A stretch of DNA of 64,000 nucleotides from Hygrophila difformis (Eukaryota > Streptophyta > Magnoliopsida > Lamiales > Acanthaceae), in the NCBI GenBank assembly GCA_030278955.1, contig JAOANR010000013.1, forward strand, positions 39,964,191 through 40,028,190. The letters are read 5' to 3'. The notes beneath the pieces are model-generated. The model made no database searches. It was not told the origin of the DNA and saw only the letters and a program-made list of their open reading frames with translations. Of the stretch, positions 38,642-51,360 are shown piece by piece (position 1 is the stretch's first letter; every line of letters begins with the position of its first letter). The translations under genes were made by a program, and so were the position numbers.

Positions 38642-40967
38642 GAGTGGTATCAGAGCCTGTGTGCTCTTATATCTGGTTAAAACTTGTGTAGACATAGGTG
38701 GTGAGCTGTGTGTGGGTACATATAGCATAGGATTGCATTTTATTACATCTCATGATTTCTGCGCACACCATGTTAAATCACAGTTTGACAACTGTGAGGG
38801 AACCATGGTTCTCCAGTCAGGATCGTTGTCATCTCACAGTCATTGAGGACTGTGAATGACCTATGATTAATTTTTTAATTTTGCCGGTTTTTATATTTTG
38901 CTTTGTGAACAATTGGTGATTTCTTCTAACATTGTTTGTTAATGTTGCGATTCATATCAACTTACTTCTGAGATGAAAAGTTGGCTCTTGGGAACCGGGT
39001 TATTCGAATTGTGTTCCTTGTGAAAGCAATATTGTGGGTGATATCTAGAGTGGCTTGAAGTATCCTAGAGAGTGAGATGGAATTAGCAAGTCTCCCCAGT
39101 GGAAAAAAAAAAGAAAAGAAAAAAAAGAAAAAAAAAAAGAAAAACTTGCATGGCATTAACATTAGCATATCAGTTGTATTCGAAAGACGACAGAAACTCA
39201 TTGTAGCCTTTGCCAGTGAGGGTATAGTTGAGTTAATTAGACAGAATAAATGGGGTCAATAGATAGAACGTGAGGTTAATATTCGAGGCGTTTGATGCTT
39301 GCATCATATTCGGAGACTGGGTGGCTGTTCTACATGACGTGATTGGTTGACAATAGACTGACATAGCATATAGGGCAAGGCCGACCTAAGAGGGCTTGCC
39401 AAGTATGTTGTCTGCATGTGATGGAGACGTTATATAAACTAGATAACGTTTTGCATAGTGTTGTAAATTCTTGTGCCATGGGTGTTTCACTTTTGACTCT
39501 CTGGTTGAGAGCCAAACTCGTTCCCCTGTTATGGGAATTATTAGTATTATTATTGCTGCAAATCTTCCTACAATTATTGTGTTCTCGAGAGTTTCATTTT
39601 CATTTGAGACTCTGAATTTAATTCGTAAGCATCGAGTAAGACCGTCAGTACCCTACAAAATTCTGGTTTCTCTAACTTCGGGTGATATTATCCATCTTGA
39701 TCTTATGTGGCGAGATGCTGTGTTGAGCATCGAGGGTCGCGAGTTCAGGGTGGACCTGGTGGTCTTTGGACTGAATGATTTTGTTATGATATTAAGCATG
39801 TATTGGCTGCAAGTCATCATGTTGTGACCATTTGGGGTAATCCGATACATTAGGTGAGTATGTGTTTTACTGACCTAGTTTGATTCCACCTGCTACTAAT
39901 GCGGTTTCTCTTTTGGTTTTATATAATTTGATACGTGGGGGCTGTTCTATCTCCTTGTGGAAAATGAGGGATGTTCAAGCAGAGGTCCTAGCTGCTTCGA
40001 GTGTCCCGGGTGTATCTGAGTTCGAGGGGAATGCCTTCCCCGACGAAATTCGAAGTCTACCATCTGCTCAGGAGATTGACTTTATTAGTGATTTGGTGCC
40101 TGATGCAACTCCTATTTCTAAGCCTCTTTACGTAATGACTTTTGTTAAGTTTAATGAGTTGAATGATTCGTCAAATGAATTAACCAGTAAGGGATATATT
40201 CATCCGAACAGCTCGCCTTGAGGAGATCCGGTGTTGTTTGTTAAGAAGTATGATGGTTTCGATGAGGATGTATATTGACTATAGAGGGTCGAACCGTATC
40301 ATGGTAAAGAACAAGTACCATTTACCTCGGATTCAGTGTTTGTTGGATCTGTTGAGAGAGGCCAACATGTTCAACAAAATTGATTTGAGGTCAGGCTACC
40401 ATAATATAAGGGTGGCAGAGGTGGTTAGGCCGAGATAGCTTTCACGACTAGTTTTGGACACTTTAAAATCATGGTCATGCCTTTCAGTTTGACTTATGCA
40501 CCAACGATCTTCATGGATCTTATGGACAGGGTATTTCGTTCTTTGTTGGAGGTGTGTGTGGTTGTGATCATAGAAGATATCCTGGTTTATACTGACTAGT
40601 GAGTCACACGTGGAAAACTTGAGAATTGTGCCGAATATATTGCGGGAGCATAAACTATATGCTAAGCTCTTTAAGTGTGAGTTCTACTTGGAGATTGTGT
40701 CTATGTCAATGGACCTTGCTAAGGTTGAGATTGCGTTGTAATAGCAGACCCCAAAGAATGTTTGTGAGATTCGGAATTTCTTGGGCCTTGTTGACCACTA
40801 CCACAGATTTATTGTGGGATTCTTTAGCATAACTAAAACCTTGACAAGATTGTTGAGAAAGTATGTCAAATTTCAGTGGGATGATGAATATGAGCATACA
40901 ATTGAACTTTTGAAGAGGATAATGACTGAGCACCCGTATCAGTATTAATATTAGTACTACTTGATGA
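38642..40967 (+). pseudogene. Chromovirus-like interior, copy 1, truncated at the duplication junction
   Basis: Starts with GAG and TGGTATCAGAGCC (38645-38657), a tRNA-Met-type primer site. Decayed protease (GDIIHLDLMWRD, IEGREFRVDLVVF near 39680-39770) and reverse transcriptase (HLPRIQCLLDLL, FNKIDLRSGYHNIRVAE near 40320-40430; later LVMPF-like DNA) are spread over frames with stops. It ends where the second duplicate begins. Confidence 0.75.
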
Positions 40968-42254
40968 GTTCCTCCCCTTGTACAGGCTTTCGGTAGGTCG
41001 TATAACCCCTTTCTGGCCATTCCGGGCCCATTCAGAGCACTTAAACATTGAAAAAGAAGACCTTTCCCCACGGGACTCCTATTGGTCCACTACTACAACC
41101 CCTTGGTCAACCATGGACCCTTCCATGGGGTGTGTACATGTTCCTCCCCCTGTCCAGGCTTCTCGGTAGGTCGTATAACCCATTTCTAGCCATTCCGGGC
41201 CCATTCGGAGCACCCAAACACTGAAAATGAGGACCTTTCCCCATGGCACTCATCTTGGTCGATCACTACAGCCGCTTGGTCAACCATGGACCCTTCCATG
41301 GGGTGTGGGTATGTTCCTCCCTCTGTCCAGGCTTCTGGTATGTCGTATAACCCCTTTCTGGCCATTCTGGGCCTTCGGAGCACTTAAACATTGAAGAGGA
41401 GTTCCCATGTCCATGGCATATCTCATTATCGACCGGGACATCCTTCTTGGTCGACCAGAGACTCCCCATGGGGTCCTGACATGTAGCTTATCCCCATTCT
41501 ATACCTCCGGATGCCGGGTTGATCGTTTCTGGTAATCCCGGGATGACTATAGGATGGTGGTGTTGGCCCTGCCAGGTAATCCATTTTTTTTAGCTATAAA
41601 TATTGGCCTTTAATTATATTTAGTCAATTATAATGCAATTTCAATTTTTTTAGGCCAAATAAATTGCCAAAATTAAATTAATAAAATATTATTCCCAATT
41701 TTTTTGGGTATAATATATTTTTGTGATAACAATTTGCCCCCCTGATTCAAATATTCAAAAAATTTTACGAAATTTTTTGAATATTCGAATAATTTCTCAG
41801 GCATCCAACATTGTTTATGTGAACTCTGGCTTATTTTCTGATTGCTCAAGCCATATTTTTTATTGCCTTAACTTGAATTTGAATGGGTTTTGTTGCCATT
41901 GTTTGACATCTTTGGAGGTTTTTCTTTTTTATCTTGTTGTTTTAAGCTGGTCCTCAAGTTGGCGGAGAATTTTTCTTTTATTCATCTACTGGGGGTGGGC
42001 ATTTTTTTTAATATATATATATATATTTCCATCCCATGATCGACTGGGAAGATGCCCGTTTTTTGGTAAGTTCTCTCTCTCTCTCTTTTGTTTTTTTTTT
42101 GTCAGTTAGCCATGGTCTTGGCAAACAAATTTCAATACCCCTTCTTCTTCTTCCTTTTTTTTGTCCTATTTTTTTGGTTGTTATGGCAGCCATTATTATT
42201 ATTATGTATATTTTAAAATTGCATGCCATTGATTGGCACATTGTGGTGGATAAT

Positions 42255-42291
<37 letters not shown>

Positions 42292-42466
42292 GCCCTTCTG
42301 TTGGGCTTTCCCCATATTAGATGTTTCTTTTATTATTATTGTAGACATTTATTTGGCCATAGCATCAGTTTATTCCTTATGGCCTCAAGAATGCCCATAT
42401 ATCAGACGCATGTATTGCTCAATCTGGTTGATGAGACAATAACACTAATTGCGTATTGTCTCCATC

Positions 42467-44196
42467 TTATTCTTTAAACATAGTTTCCAAATGTATGGCC
42501 TTTGACGCAAGAGCCGACAAGTTTGGAATCTCGTGGGCAATTAACTGATCTTTGTACTTAGATGTCATATTCTTGACCACCATCTTGGTCAGTTCGGAGT
42601 CATCAAGGACAATTGAGCATCGTGACTTCAACCGACGCACACGTTCTATGAACCCTATGACAGACTCTTTAGGCAGTTGTTTGGTGTCCACTATGTCAAT
42701 AATTGACACCGACCGAACTGGATTGAAAAACCGTGTGTGGAACGCCCCTCCACGTCCTCCCACGTTCTGAAGTGGCCAGGAGGTAGGTTGGTAAACCACA
42801 AAAATGCAGTCTTAGTTAATGATAAGGAAAATAATTGCATCTTGTAGTAAGGGTTTCTCACATTTTCTCTTAATTGGGTTGTAAACCGCACTATGTGTTC
42901 AATGCTAGAAGAATCATCCTCACCTGAGAAGGTGGAAAAATCGGGCACCCTAAAGCCCCTAGGTAGAGGATGATCACGAGTGATGGCCTCAGGATATGGC
43001 TTTTGGTAAGCCATACGACCAGTTGGCCTCACATTCAAGCCAAATTGACTTTGTAGCATGTCTGTCAAGACATCTGGATCAACTACAGGGTCTTGCTGAA
43101 GCGACGGGTGGTTGGGATTAGGGTTAACACTATCAAGTGGAACCCCTTGGTTTTGCACATCTGGGGTGTGAGCGTGCATCATCCGTGGGGTGAATTGAAA
43201 GTTGGGTATAGTCGATTTAATAATTGGTGGCCTAAAAGGCTCCTGATTTGCCCATAAATCACCCATCGACCTCATCAGGGATGTGTCGGTTAGGTGGCGA
43301 TCGACATCCCCATGGACAAAGGCGGGTTGCCCACCTTGTGCAATGTTGTTTGGGTATGTTGCTATAGGCCCCTGATGCCTAACATCAGCATTTCCAAATT
43401 CACGCATATCAAAATTTTGGGGCTGTACATACCCTCCCCCAAAGGATGGCCTAGGGCCAAGTGGAGATGGCATATATGTAACTTGTCCCATAGGAACATT
43501 GGTTGCCCAATTTGAAGAATTGCCCATTCCGGCCGTATATGGCCCAAAGGCATAAAGAGGGTGTTTGGATTGGCTTCTACCAAGTTGCTTTTGGCTTTTG
43601 CTTTTGCCAAAAGCACTTTTGGGGAAAAAGAAACGTTTGGTTTGGCTTTTTAAAAAAAGCAGAAGCACCTCGAAAAGCTGCAAAAGTGCTTCTGGGAGAA
43701 GCAGCCCAGGGGGTGCTTCTCCGAAAAGCAGAAGCCAAAAGCACTTCGTAAATTGTGCAAAGACTTAAATACCCTCATTACTTAATATAAATTACACTAT
43801 AAATATATCTTATTATCATATTAAGTAGCATGTCCTTTTTGGTAATTTATACATTTAAAAAGCACTTTTCACTTTTACACATCCAAACACACTTTTGAAA
43901 AAAAGCTGCTTTTTAAACATTCCATCCAAACACAAAAGTTACCTGCTTCTGCTTTTGGCTTCTGTTTTTTTCAAAAGTCAATCCAAACGGGCCCAAAATC
44001 CATAATTTAGTGATGCTTGTGCACAAAGTTCACTTTTTAAAGCTTGGAAGCGGTTATCTAGCATTTCCCCAAGTTGGGTCATTAAGTTTGTTGTTATTAA
44101 ATCCATTGGTGGATTTACACCAATATTCTGCCCTATTGCAGGCACTACTGGAGTTGCAGATGCAGACGAATTGGTGGTGTTTTGAGAAGTAGACAT
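42467..44196 (-). pseudogene. Ty3/gypsy-type gag, copy 2 (frameshifted, split by MITE)
   Basis: Duplicate of 32708-33996 with the same frameshift. In addition a 438-bp MITE at 43557-43994 interrupts the N-terminal half between the NYGF and YAFGPY blocks. The 42691-43683 reading frame begins inside the MITE and is not a natural gene start. Confidence 0.85.
43557..43994. mobile_element. MITE present only in duplicate 2 (PIF/Harbinger- or hAT-like)
   Basis: The left end GAGGGTGTTTGGATTGGCT and the complement of the right end (GGGCCCGTTTGGATTGACTT) form an imperfect inverted repeat. Subterminal AAAAGCACTTTT/AGAAGC motifs fill the element. Comparison with the empty site in duplicate 1 (CATAAAATCC, about 33796-33805) shows a 438-bp insert and AAA duplicated. 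A 3-bp target and TGTTTGG terminus suggest PIF/Harbinger, but AAA is not the usual TWA. Confidence 0.75.
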
Positions 44197-44306
44197 ATTT
44201 GTCCGTGTTATAATTCGTGATCTTAACACCAATTGATCCAGCTGATCCAGATCCTCTAATTGATCTATCGTGGTTGAATGTTCAATCTCCACTATGGTCG
44301 CCAAAT

Positions 44307-45438
44307 TGTTATCGCTAGAATGCGATGAACTATAAATAGTAAGCCTTTGCAGGCTAAGACGGCTGAATCTGAATAAATTCTACCGTAAGATTGCGCATTT
44401 CAAAAAATAATGAACAAGAATTGATTTCTTGCCCACTGCGAGTTACAAGAACTAGCTATTACAACTATGAAAGAAACTACAGAAACTACGACTAAGCTAC
44501 GAACTAATCCTATGAACTACTGAAAAGATAAAACTCCTATGAAGTGTTGAATTGTGTGTTGATTTCCGTCCTTCTGCAGCATGGATGATATTTATAGAGG
44601 CTTTGCATAACCACTCCGCGTAGCACGACGAAGTGGGAGATAACTACCCATCCACGAGATGACTCGCTTCAACTTCCATACCCATACCGCTTGTCTGGTG
44701 TGTTGTCCTTTGGGGCTTTGCTGGTCTTGTATATTCTGTAGTCCAAAACTAAGTGTGATATAGCCTTTGGTCGGTTATGGCTCGTCTTGTGTATTGTACG
44801 GTTGCACATCCTTTGTGGCATATCTAAGGGATGGTTAATTCATCTTCCCTTGGTCAACCAATATACCCCCTTGGTCGAGCAAGGACCCTTTCATGAGGTC
44901 TGGACTTGTGCTTCCCCTGCCCAGGCTTCCGGTAGGTCGTATAATCCCTTTATGGCCATTTCGGGCCCATTGGAGCACTTAAACAATGAAAAGGAAGACC
45001 TTTCCACATGGGAATCTTCTTGGTCGACCACTACAGTCCCTTGGTCAACCATGGACCTTTCCATGGAGTCTGAGCATGTTCTTCCCCTTGTCCAGGCTTC
45101 CGGTAGGTCGTACAATCCCTTTCGGGCCATCCCGGACCCATTCGGAGCACTTAAACACTGAAAAGGAGAACCTTTCCCCATGAGAATCCTCTTGGTCGAA
45201 CAATACAGCCCCTTGGTCGACCATGAACCTTTCCATGGGGTCTAGGCATGTTCCTTCCCTTGTCCAGGCTTCCGGTAGGACGTATAACCCTTTTCTGGCC
45301 ATCCTGGGCCCATTCGGAACACTTAAACACTAAGAATGATGACCTTTCCCCATGGGACTCCTCTTGGTTGACCACCACAGTCCCTTGGTTGACCATGGAC
45401 CTTTCCATGGGGTCTGCGTATGTTCCCTCCCCTGTCGA
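44307..45438 (-). repeat. 5' LTR of TR-GAG element, copy 2, left part
   Basis: Duplicate of 34107-35239. It ends with target copy GTCGA (45434-45438) directly before the chromovirus-like element. Its continuation is 54768-55854. Confidence 0.88.
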
Positions 45439-48400
45439 TGTAACATCCCGATTAATTATTTCATAATTAATTTACTAATTATGATTAATTATATGAATTG
45501 TGTTATAAGATAATTTAATTAGTTGGAGGAGTTATATGAGTAGCCTATTTAGAATATTAAGTGGTGGAATTAGGGTGGCCCAACCCACTTAATAAATAAA
45601 TGAGAAGAAGGTAGTCCAAGTCCAACTTACCAAAGCCCACAAACACTCCACTCACACCGATCGGGAGTTTGCATATTAGAGGACATTCCTCACAACCCCA
45701 AATCCCGTCACTTTTAGGGATAGGGTTAGGGCAATTGGAGAGAGAACAATGGTGCTCAATAATGGAAGAAGAAGATGAAATCCACTTGCTTCTTGGTGGA
45801 GAATTGAAGACCTCACCAAGGTAATACCCTCATTCCTCTTCCCTTTTCCTCCTTCATCCCCAATTCTTCTTTTCCATTTCTGTGGTCGATTTCTAAGTTT
45901 CCGGAGCATCTATGCCGCTGTCGCGGCGGCGAAGTGAGGAATGGGAGGGATTGGAGGTCGTGCCTAGCAGGAGGAGACACCACAGCACGGTGGCGCGCTG
46001 TGGTGAGGACTGGGCGACGCACAGACGTGCATCGCAGTGGCAGCGGAAGCTGCTGACCGCCGGCGCTGGATGCGCGGCGGTGGCGGCAGATTTTTGGTGC
46101 TGATTGCGATGGTGTCCGGCGGTGGAGTGGTGGTGGTGGTGCTTTGACGATGATGGCAGTGGAGGTGGTGAAAGGGTGTACTTGTTCTTCCTTATTTTGG
46201 TGCTCTTTTTTGATTGTTGGGGAATTCTTTGCTTAAGTGTCATATGAATTTGATTGAGGACTATGTGTATTATGTTGAAATGGGTTTTATTGTTTAAGTG
46301 ATGATGAATTCCATAGTTTGAATTGTATATGGATTTGGCGAATTTATGCTCAAATGTGGATTTTAATTTACTAGCTTTAGAAATTAGTTAAACTTAATTT
46401 CTATGGATTCTAGATGTGTAACTTGAAGGGATAAAGTGGATTAGTGAATGCTTGTATTGAGTTTTTATAAATAGTTTGGGCAGCGTTGATTGTTGAGTAA
46501 ATTGTACAATATTACATTGGGTTCCTAGTTCACTAAAATATATTGGGTATTTGATTTCAATGTGGATTTGGTATTGGGTTCCATGCCTTGGATGTTATTG
46601 ATAAGTGATGATAGCTTGTAGAAGTTTACATGGTTCTGGTTATTAGTTTAATTAAAATGATGAATTGAGGATTTAAAGTAGTTTATATTGATATTAGAGT
46701 TATGATAAGATTTGTTAGTGCTCTTGAATTCTAGTGCAAATATATTTGATTTGATACTCATTGGGGGATTTTAATAAGTTGACTTGATTCTTGAATGAAC
46801 AAAATGGTGGTCCTTGTTATATCAATTTGGAAGTATCGACAAGAAATTTAATTGATAATTCATGGGATTTTAATTTGATATTAAATATGGGATTTATAGT
46901 TAAATGAGAATTTCTTTAATAATTACGAATAACTAGTACTTGTTGGTTAATTGTTGATTGGATTGGATAGTTTGTTTCAATTAATTAAATTAGGGGATTT
47001 GGCTAAGTTTTGATTTAATTGGAATTGTTGTGAAATATATTCATTAGGGAATGGTTGCCTTGATGAATTGGTGTTGGTTTGTGGGAGTGTGGAAAGGAAT
47101 TGAAGGTGGATGTTGGTGTTGGAGAAAGGGGAAGATATTAGTTTTTTTTTAATATAGAAGTATTTTTAATTCTTATGATTATATTCACTTATAGGGAGCT
47201 ACCGTGAGTTGGTAATGGAATCATTGGAAGGTTGAAGACGTAACAAGAAGGAAGCTTTAAAGACTGCATATAACAGGCAAGGGTTATGCTTGCATTTTCT
47301 TATGTGTGTTGGGGTGATTTTTGGATGATATTATAATTGTCGCTCGTTTTCATTATCGGGTGATTTGCAAGTTTTTATTAACACTATTTATAATGGTTTA
47401 AGCTTATGACATGATAATTAGAGGACGAGACGCTTCTCGGGTTATCATATTTCTTAGATAGTGATGAATGCTTATTCTTGTATTCTTATCGAATTCCTCG
47501 CACTAATTGTTGAATATGATTCCCTTCTACTGATTTGAGAGTTGGGGATGTTTATATTACTCAGGGAGGTTTGTGATACAACATTATGACTTATTAGGAC
47601 ACGATGTTCATATTTATTTGATGAAATGTCATTGTTACGTTGTGTAATGGTGATGCATTAGCTTAGAAAGCTATGCGATATGCTTATACGGTTTAGCGAG
47701 CATGCGAACCTAGTATCTAGGTGCTTGATTATTATTTTATTGTAACATGCATGCTATTGCATTGGAATTGACGATTATTAACCCGATAGGTTTTTCTGAT
47801 TGATCGGGCAGCCTTAACAGGTGTTGTTGAGTCCCGATGGCCCTACGGGGTAGATTATTGGCTGTTATGCCTGTTGGCCCTTCTGGGTGGATTATTGGCT
47901 GTTATGCCTGTTGGCCCTTCGGGGTGGATGATTTGGGCTGTGATGCCTGTGGTCCCTGCGGGGATGGTGTATGTTACCCTGTAACGGGTTGGAGTTGATG
48001 ATATCATCACCCGTGGGTTCATACCACCCGGGTTCTTAGGTTGCCGGCTAGACATATTCATTGCATTTGCATATAGGGTAGATAGGTGTATGTTAGGTCA
48101 TGCATCACGTGCATAAATTGTATGTTTGTGGTTGAAGCACGGGTATGGGACGGTGTGATGATTTATTTATGCCTTTTGTATGTTTGTGGTTGAAGCACCG
48201 ATATGGGACGGTGTGATATTTTATCCGTTTTACTTATATTCTATTTTATTTATATTATGCTTGTTATTATATTATGTTCTCCCCTTTATTTCCCCTGCAC
48301 GCATATCCCTTGCTCAGTACGTTGTACTGACTCCTTGCTTTGTCTGTTTTATAGATCCTTCTGGAGGCGCTGCAGCATGATTCGGGTTGGGTATGGAGAG

Positions 48401-48840
48401 ATCACATAGATAGAGTGTTCTGTTGCATTTTTCTATGTTATGTGATACTATTTTATAATTAATTATTGGTACTTGGTAATCTGCTAGTTGAGGCCGGTGA
48501 GCCTAGGATTCACATTCCGTTGGTCGGTGGTCATGTGTGATTTACTGCTTTGGGGCTGGTAGCCCTTTACTTGAGATAATTGACTTGTTGCCTGCTTTCG
48601 ATTCGTGAGGGTTGTAGCCTAGAGATTATGTTGGATGACTATATGAAGTTTATGTAGAGACCTATTCTATATTTGTGCTTTATATTTTAGCTTCAGCTCA
48701 TAATTGGTTAATCGAATAATCACTATAGGTTTGTGCTCAGCCTTGTACTAGTGTTTCTAAGCTAGCTGGCCACTAGTTTAGAATTGTTAGTACGACAGTA
48801 ATTCTTGCGAAAATTAGGTTTGAATTTTCGGGGCGTTACA
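45439..48840 (+). repeat. 5' LTR of chromovirus-like element
   Basis: 3402 bp; parent of the duplicated LTR at 35240-38641 (about 15 differences). Confidence 0.93.
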
Positions 48841-51360
48841 GAGTGGTATCAGAGCCTGTGTGCTCTTATATCTGGTTAAAACTTGTGTAGACATAGGTGG
48901 TGAGCTGTGTGTGGGTACATATAGCATAGGATTGCATTTTATTACATCTCATGATTTCTGCGCACACCATGTTAAATCACAGTTTGACAACTGTGAGGGA
49001 ACCATGGTTCTCCAGTCAGGATCGTTGTCATCTCACAGTCATTGAGGACTGTGAATGACCTATGATTAATTATTTAATTTTGCCGGTTTTTATATTTTGC
49101 TTTGTGAACAATTGGTGATTTCTTCTAGCATTGTTTGTTAATGTTGCGATTCATATCAACTTACTTCTGAGATGAAAAGTTGGCTCTTGGGAACCGGGTT
49201 ATTCGAATTGTGTTCCTTGTGAAAGCAATATTGTGGGTGATATCTAGAGTGGCTTGAAGTATCCTAGAGAGTGAGATGGAATTAGCAAGTCTCCCCAGTG
49301 GAAAAAAAAAAAGAAAAGAAAAAAAAGAAAAAAAAAAAGAAAAACTTGCATGGCATTAACATTAGCATATCAGTTGTATTCGAAAGACGACAGAAACTCA
49401 TTGTAGCCTTTGCCAGTGAGGGTATAGTTGAGTTAATTAGACAGAATAAATGGGGTCAATAGATAGAACGTGAGGTTAATATTCGAGGCGTTTGATGCTT
49501 GCATCATATTCGGAGACTGGGTGGCTGTTCTACATGACGTGATTGGTTGACAATAGACTGACATAGCATATAGGGCAAGGCCTTGCCAAGTATGTTGTCT
49601 GCATGTGATGGAGACGTTATATAAACTAGATAACGTTTTGCATAGTGTTGTAAATTCTTGTGCCATGGGTGTTTCACTTTTGACTCTCTGGTTGAGAGCC
49701 AAACTCGTTCCCCTGTTATGGGAATTATTAGTATTATTATTGCTGCAAATCTTCCTACAATTATTGTGTTCTCGAGAGTTTCATTTTCATTTGAGACTCT
49801 GAATTTAATTCGTAAGCATCGAGTAAGACCGTCAGTACCCTACAAGATTCTGGTTTCTCTAACTTCGGGTGATATTATCCATCTTGATCTTATGTGGCGA
49901 GATGCTGTGTTGAGCATCGAGGGTCGCGAGTTCAGGGTGGACCTGGTGGTCTTTGGCCTGAATGATTTTGTTATGATATTAAGCATGTATTGGCTGCAAG
50001 TCATCATGTTGTGACCATTTGGGGTAATCCGATACATTAGGTGAGTATGTGTTTTACTGACCTAGTTTGATTCCACCTGCTACTAATGCGGTTTCTCTTT
50101 TGGTTTTATATAATTTGATACGTGGGGGCTGTTCTATCTCCTTGTGGAAAATGAGGGATGTTCAAGCAGAGGTCCTAGCTGCTTCGAGTGTCCCGGGTGT
50201 ATCTGAGTTCGAGGGGAATGCCTTCCCCGACGAAATTCGAAGTCTACCATCTGCTCAGGAGATTGACTTTATTAGTGATTTGGTGCCTGATGCAACTCCT
50301 ATTTCTAAGCCTCTTTACGTAATGACTTTTGTTAAGTTTAATGAGTTGAATGATTCGTCAAATGAATTAACCAGTAAGGGATATATTCATCCGAACAGCT
50401 CGCCTTGAGGAGATCCGGTGTTGTTTGTTAAGAAGTATGATGGTTTCGATGAGGATGTATATTGACTATAGAGGGTCGAACCGTATCATGGTAAAGAACA
50501 AGTACCATTTACCTCGGATTCAGTGTTTGTTGGATCTGTTGAGAGAGGCCAACATGTTCAACAAAATTGATTTGAGGTCAGGCTACCATAATATAAGGGT
50601 GGCAGAGGTGGTTAGGCCGAGATAGCTTTCACGACTAGTTTTGGACACTTTAAAATCATGGTCATGCCTTTCAGTTTGACTTATGCACCAACGATCTTCA
50701 TGGATCTTATGGACAGGGTATTTCGTTCTTTGTTGGAGGTGTGTGTGGTTGTGATCATAGAAGATATCCTGGTTTATACTGACTAGTGAGTCACACGTGG
50801 AAAACTTGAGAATTGTGCCGAATATATTGCGGGAGCATAAACTATATGCTAAGCTCTTTAAGTGTGAGTTCTACTTAGAGATTGTGTCTATGTCAATGGA
50901 CCTTGCTAAGGTTGAGATTGCGTTGTAATAGCAGACCCCAAAGAATGTTTGTGAGATTCGGAATTTCTTGGGCCTTGTTGACCACTACCACAGATTTATT
51001 GTGGGATTCTTTAGCATAACTAAAACCTTGACAAGATTGTTGAGAAAGTATGTCAAATTTCAGTGGGATGATGAATATGAGCATACAATTGAACTTTTGA
51101 AGAGGATAATGACTGAGCATCCGTATCAGTATTAATATTAGTACTACTTGATGAGTTAGTTAAGTATGAAGTTTATACAGATACTCCAGATGGTGACAGA
51201 ACCTATGGTCCCAACACGAGATTGAAGATACGATGTATGGGACTGAATGAAACTTTCAGAAAGGTGTCCAGAGTGGGATCCTACTCCAATTTAGTGGATA
51301 TAACCTAGCAAATCATATGCTTATGTCATTCGGGGACGAATGATCGTAAGGGGGAGTGAA
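48841..51360 (+). pseudogene. Decayed protease/reverse transcriptase interior of chromovirus-like element
   Basis: After the primer site there is about 800 bp with no recognisable gag, including an A/G-rich tract (49302-49340). A protease-like block follows (49840-49995: LTSGDIIHLDLMWRD, then FGLNDFVMILSMYWLQ in place of the usual F-VILGMDWL). Next come the linker and start of reverse transcriptase (50160-50405: FPDEIRSLPSAQEIDFISDL, YIHPNSSP), then MYIDYRGSNRIMVKNKYHLP and KIDLRSGYHNIRV (50455-50610), then MPF-like, VFRSLLEVCV and a later block in shifted frames to about 51110. Multiple stops make it non-coding. The wording is that of Ty3/gypsy chromovirus pol. Confidence 0.78.

Larger units (their letters stand above)
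31210..40967. repeat. Tandem segmental duplication, first copy (9758 bp)
   Basis: Sequence from 40968 on repeats that from 31210 on at an offset of 9758, almost base for base. It extends through the array, LTR end, non-coding region, gag, 5' LTR, chromovirus LTR and part of its interior. The junction joins TTGATGA|GTT of the chromovirus interior to GTTCCTCCCC of the LTR array, sharing GTT. Confidence 0.93.
40968..51154. repeat. Tandem segmental duplication, second copy
   Basis: Corresponds to 31210-40967 with a MITE insertion (43557-43994), a ~13-bp deletion (near 49583) and scattered substitutions. Beyond 51154 it continues into chromovirus sequence absent from copy 1, so this copy retains the original right junction. 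Confidence 0.93.

Noticed and set aside
39471..39827. 118-codon frame as a real gene (also 49658-50014)
   Set aside because: It matches gypsy protease wording (GDIIHLDLMWRD, IEGREFRVDL) and is a surviving piece of decayed pol.
38641..40967. A second, independent chromovirus insertion at 35240
   Set aside because: Its left flank, LTR and interior equal those of the 45439 element including target copy GTCGA, and it lacks a 3' LTR; segmental duplication explains it better.
42691..43683. 330-codon gag-like frame as a distinct gene
   Set aside because: Its first part is MITE sequence and the rest is duplicated gag; the start is an accident of insertion.
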